Assembly: GCA_017448355.1 (NCBI GenBank)
Contig: JAFSLQ010000040.1
Coordinates: 41,660-105,659, forward strand
Length of the DNA: 64,000 nucleotides
Direction: 5' to 3'
Origin: Clostridia bacterium
GTDB lineage: Bacteria; Bacillota; Clostridia; Christensenellales; Borkfalkiaceae
Part shown: one piece after another, positions 62,052 through 64,000 of the stretch
Position numbering within the stretch: the first letter of the stretch is position 1
Layout: every line of letters starts with the position of its first letter
Translations under genes and position numbers: made by a program
The notes under the pieces: generated by a model
What the model saw: only the letters and a program-made list of their open reading frames with translations
What the model was told of the DNA's origin: nothing
Databases searched by the model: none

Positions 62052-62078
62052 TGGTGGAGGCGTAGGGACTCGAACCAC
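62052..62078 (-). other. 3' fragment of a tRNA or tmRNA: att-like site
   Basis: Read leftward, this is TTCGAGT (T-loop), CCCTA (T-stem 3' strand), CGCCTCC (acceptor 3' strand), A (discriminator), CCA, the exact layout of a tRNA 3' end. The T-stem 5' strand and everything before it are absent. U at position 70 and A73 are compatible with a G3-U70 acceptor, so tRNA-Ala or tmRNA is the likely source. Such short 3' copies are left by site-specific integration into tRNA/tmRNA genes; by orientation the element lies to the right of this site. Confidence 0.7.
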
Positions 62079-62293
62079 AAAAGTAAAATCCAAAATAACA
62101 AGTAAAATCCTTGTGATTTCACGATTTCTTTCCCCCAGAATTTCCCCAAAAATCAGATTAATAGAATATCATTGGAACATTATAAATTTCAATTTTAAAT
62201 TGGGTTTGGTAAAATGGCGAAATTCAAATCAGAGTCTTGAAATATTAGACAAAAAATGATATAATTAAACAGAAATTACGGAAGGATAGTTTT

Positions 62294-63138
62294 ATGGAAA
62301 ACAAAATAAAGATTTTTGAAAACAAACAAGTCAGAACGCTTTGGAACGCAGACGAGGAAGAATGGTATTTTTCAGTCGTGGATATAGTAGCAGTTTTGAC
62401 GGATAGTCCTAACCCGAGAAAATATTGGTCGGTATTAAAAACAAGGCTAAAAGCAGAAGGAAGTGAAGTGACTGCAAATTGTAGTCAGTTGAAAATGCTT
62501 GCACCCGACGGTAAATACAGAATGCGTGATGCGATGGACACCAAAGGAGTTTTGCGATTGGTACAGTCTATTCCTTCGCCGAAAGCGGAACCGTTTAAGA
62601 TGTGGCTGGCGCAGGTAGGAAACGAAAGGTTAGAAGAAATCGCCGATCCTGAGAAAGCAATATTACGCGGTGCAGACTTTTATCGTGCGAAAGGTTATAC
62701 CGAAGGCTGGATAAATCAACGTTTACAAACGATTGAAATGAGAAAAGAACTCACCGGCGAGTGGAAAGCGCGCGGTGTTGAATAGGACAAAGAATATGCA
62801 ATTCTGACTAATGAAATGACAAAAGCGTGGTCGGGGCTTACGGTAAAATAGTATAAGGAACTTTAAGGGCTTAAAAAAGAAAACTTGCGCGACAATATGA
62901 CGAATATCGAACTTGTCCTTAATATGCTTGCGGAAGTTACGACGACGGCATTGTCTAAAAGCAAACAACCGGACACGGTCCGCAAAAATGTGGAAGTGGC
63001 GAAAGAAGGCGGGTCGGTTGCAAAAACGCAAGAGAAGATATTGAAAGCCGATTACATAAGACGGTAATATCTCCGCTTAATGCAAGCGATAAACCTGCGT
63101 TTGAAATTAAAACCGATAATGGAGAAAGCGATAAATAG
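62294..63138 (+). pseudogene. Decayed BRO-N/DinD-like antirepressor-family gene
   Basis: The first 163 codons (to 62785) encode a BRO N-terminal domain (VRTLWNADEEEWYFSVVDIV, YRMRDAMDTKGVLRLVQSIP). The same frame continues past three in-frame stops (TAG at 62783, later TAG and TAA near 62850 and 62863) with sequence typical of the family's C-terminal half (EYAILTNEMTKAWSGL, LRDNMTNIELVLNMLAEV), then a frameshift near 63060 leads to VISPLNASDKPAFEIK and a stop at 63138. The intact protein would be about 280 residues. BRO and DinD-like proteins come mostly from phages and mobile elements. The truncated 163-residue product may still be made. Confidence 0.75.
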
Positions 63139-63184
63139 TTTGCAAAACAAATACTAACTATTAGAAATCAAATAAATGTTATTT

Positions 63185-63220
63185 AAGGTTGGAACGCGCG
63201 ATAGCGGTTCCAACCTTTCT
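63185..63220 (+). terminator. Intrinsic terminator after the BRO-like pseudogene
   Basis: An 11-bp perfect stem AAGGTTGGAAC / GTTCCAACCTT with an inner CGC/GCG pairing, followed by TCTATAAA. Confidence 0.7.
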
Positions 63221-63339
63221 ATAAAGCCAAGATTGTGAGTCAGAAAAGATTAACACGAACATTTGATGACATCTTATGTTCTAAGTTTAACCCATATAAT
63301 ACGCTTGCAAAAAACGGTAAAATTTGCTAAAATATAGGT

Positions 63340-63456
63340 GCGACGTAACTGAATATTTTTTGTGTTTATTGAACAAAGTATAATTCTCTCGGTAGAATTG
63401 TACTTATTTCGCAATACATAATACTTTGTTTAATAAACACATTTATGTTGCGTCGC
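63340..63456. repeat. Large imperfect palindrome (117 bp)
   Basis: Outer arms GCGACGTAAC (63340-63349) and GTTGCGTCGC (63447-63456) pair with one mismatch. Inner arms GTGTTTATTGAACAAAGTAT (63362-63381) and its counterpart (63421-63440) pair over 20 bp with one mismatch. The loop holds a smaller hairpin AATTCT/AGAATT (63382-63399). No ORF crosses it. It could be a MITE-type repeat, a structured RNA or a recombination site; intact arms in a region of otherwise broken genes suggest recent arrival or function. Confidence 0.7.
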
Positions 63457-63483
63457 GGCAAGCGAGATTGTGCATTCTGCAAG

Positions 63484-63597
63484 TGTCGTTCTCGTTTGAG
63501 GACGACGCTGTTTACGCTATGGATACAGCGGATGAACAAAAGAATTAATGTATTCCGTACCCGAAGAAGGTTCTAACGTATGGTTTGACGGTTGGTG
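63484..63597 (+). pseudogene. Remnant of a PotD-like polyamine-binding protein gene
   Basis: One frame reads FEDDAVYAMDTADEQKN, then after a frameshift at about 63543 another reads MYSVPEEGSNVWFDGWCIP, which matches the late part of spermidine/putrescine ABC-transporter binding proteins (the VP-x-EG-x-N-x-W-x-D-x-x-x-IP pattern). The similarity stops near 63600 where the frame runs into unrelated sequence. No start and no other transporter genes are present, so this is a fragment. Confidence 0.5.
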
Positions 63598-63663
63598 TAT
63601 TCCGACGACATCAAACTCGGCGATTACGATTTAACGCTTGACTTTGATAAAAAACCAGAGTAA
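63598..63663 (+). pseudogene. Short orphan C-terminal coding fragment
   Basis: A 21-codon open stretch (YSDDIKLGDYDLTLDFDKKP and stop) fused in another frame to the PotD-like remnant; just upstream this frame has a stop. It resembles the end of a beta-sandwich carbohydrate-active enzyme, which would fit the esterase gene that follows, but it is too short to assign. Confidence 0.35.
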
Positions 63664-63664
63664 T

Positions 63665-64000
63665 ATGAAAACAACAGCCTTTGACATAATAGTCGTTGCG
63701 GGGCAATCTAACGCCGAAGGCAACGGCATAAAAAAAGACGATGAAGAAATCGTTTCGGACAAGGTCTATCAAGTAGCGGATAAAAATTATATCGGCACGA
63801 AAGTATTAGACGACGGTAAAGTTATTATCGATATGGTATATCCTACCGAAATGATTGTTGAGAAAGCGCATGAAAGAGTTGACGTAAACGGCAAAAAGTT
63901 TGCAGATTTTTCCGAAACGTTTGCGAAACGTTATATAGACGGCGGCAATCTTAAAGCAGGGCGTAAAGTACTTATAATCAAATGTGCAGTAGGCGGTACG
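63665..64000 (+). CDS. Sialate O-acetylesterase-like (SASA/DUF303) protein, 5' part
   Basis: The first 112 codons of a gene that runs off the right edge. It starts MKTTAFDIIVVAGQSNAEGNG: GQSNAEG is the SGNH-hydrolase block I motif with the catalytic Ser, and FSETFAKRYI with VLIIKCAVGGT fits block II-III spacing of the SASA family. These esterases remove acetyl groups from sialic acid or plant polysaccharides. No signal peptide is present. No clear ribosome site is seen before the ATG. The C-terminal catalytic Asp-x-x-His cannot be checked here. Confidence 0.8.
   Translation, partial: MKTTAFDIIVVAGQSNAEGNGIKKDDEEIVSDKVYQVADKNYIGTKVLDDGKVIIDMVYPTEMIVEKAHERVDVNGKKFADFSETFAKRYIDGGNLKAGRKVLIIKCAVGGT

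Noticed and set aside
62052-62078. Complete tRNA gene on the minus strand
   Set aside because: Only the 3' quarter is present; the T-stem 5' strand does not pair and no D-arm or anticodon arm exists upstream.
62783-62870. Stop-codon recoding (TAG/TAA read as an amino acid) in the BRO-like gene
   Set aside because: A frameshift further on and neighbouring gene fragments favour ordinary decay, and no other gene in the window uses in-frame TAG.
63340-63456. Integron attC site
   Set aside because: The arm ends do not match the RYYYAAC and GTTRRRY core sites.

Overview
The window reads as chromosome of an endospore-forming, low-to-moderate GC Gram-positive bacterium, most likely an uncultured member of class Clostridia. 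The evidence is a gerA-gerB-gerC germinant receptor operon, an uninterrupted sigK-type sigma factor gene with a hydrophobic pro-sequence, a PolC-type protein, a Firmicutes-type rpmA with an N-terminal extension, RNase J, an feoA-feoA-feoB cluster, TTG starts and strong AGGAG ribosome binding sites. The order (for example Christensenellales) is only a guess from overall style. No rRNA, intact tRNA or CRISPR array was found.

Layout. 0-8.2 kb: a DeoR-type regulator (cut by the left edge) diverges from an operon with a SorE-like dehydrogenase and a complete 2-oxo acid dehydrogenase complex (E2, E3 and a fused E1 alpha-beta), followed by a lipoate-protein ligase that can lipoylate E2. 8.2-12.6 kb: the leftward ger operon and a small membrane protein. 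12.8-16.0 kb: sigK, a TM1266-type regulator, an SDR dehydrogenase, thyA and folA. 16.0-20.4 kb: a RelBE-type toxin-antitoxin pair, a small unknown gene, a candidate structured RNA, a BspA-like leucine-rich-repeat lipoprotein and a DUF4353-type beta-helix lipoprotein. 20.6-28.5 kb: a phage head and DNA-packaging cassette (terminase, portal, scaffold-like, capsid, neck-like genes) with no integrase, lysis, replication, tail-fibre or repressor genes. 28.6-39.8 kb: housekeeping block ispG, a PolC N-terminal half without polymerase domain, rpsB-tsf, pyrH-frr-uppS-cdsA-dxr-rseP, gdhA. 39.9-43.4 kb: an AT-rich lipoprotein gene with a second candidate structured RNA just upstream, then leftward serC-serA. 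43.6-52.7 kb: RNase J, the tRNA wobble-uridine pair trmR-trhP, the feo iron operon and a copper P-type ATPase. 52.8-62.0 kb: a type IIA topoisomerase pair, a polysaccharide deacetylase, rplU-rpmA, an OGG1-type glycosylase, and an iron-sulfur scaffold-like protein with its GGGtGRT partner. 62.0-64.0 kb: an att-like 3' end of a tRNA or tmRNA, then a decayed accessory region with a broken BRO/DinD-like gene, a large imperfect palindrome, gene fragments, and the start of a carbohydrate-esterase gene.

The observations most worth following are: (1) the isolated phage head/packaging cassette, a candidate domesticated or gene-transfer-agent-like system; (2) two leftward small RNAs with the same plan (consensus promoter, 12-bp closing stem, inner stem-loops, intrinsic terminator) at 17.2 and 41.0 kb, possibly 6S-like or a new RNA family; (3) the stand-alone PolC N-terminal/OB/exonuclease protein; and (4) the att-like tRNA/tmRNA remnant that marks the start of an integrated element running off the right edge.
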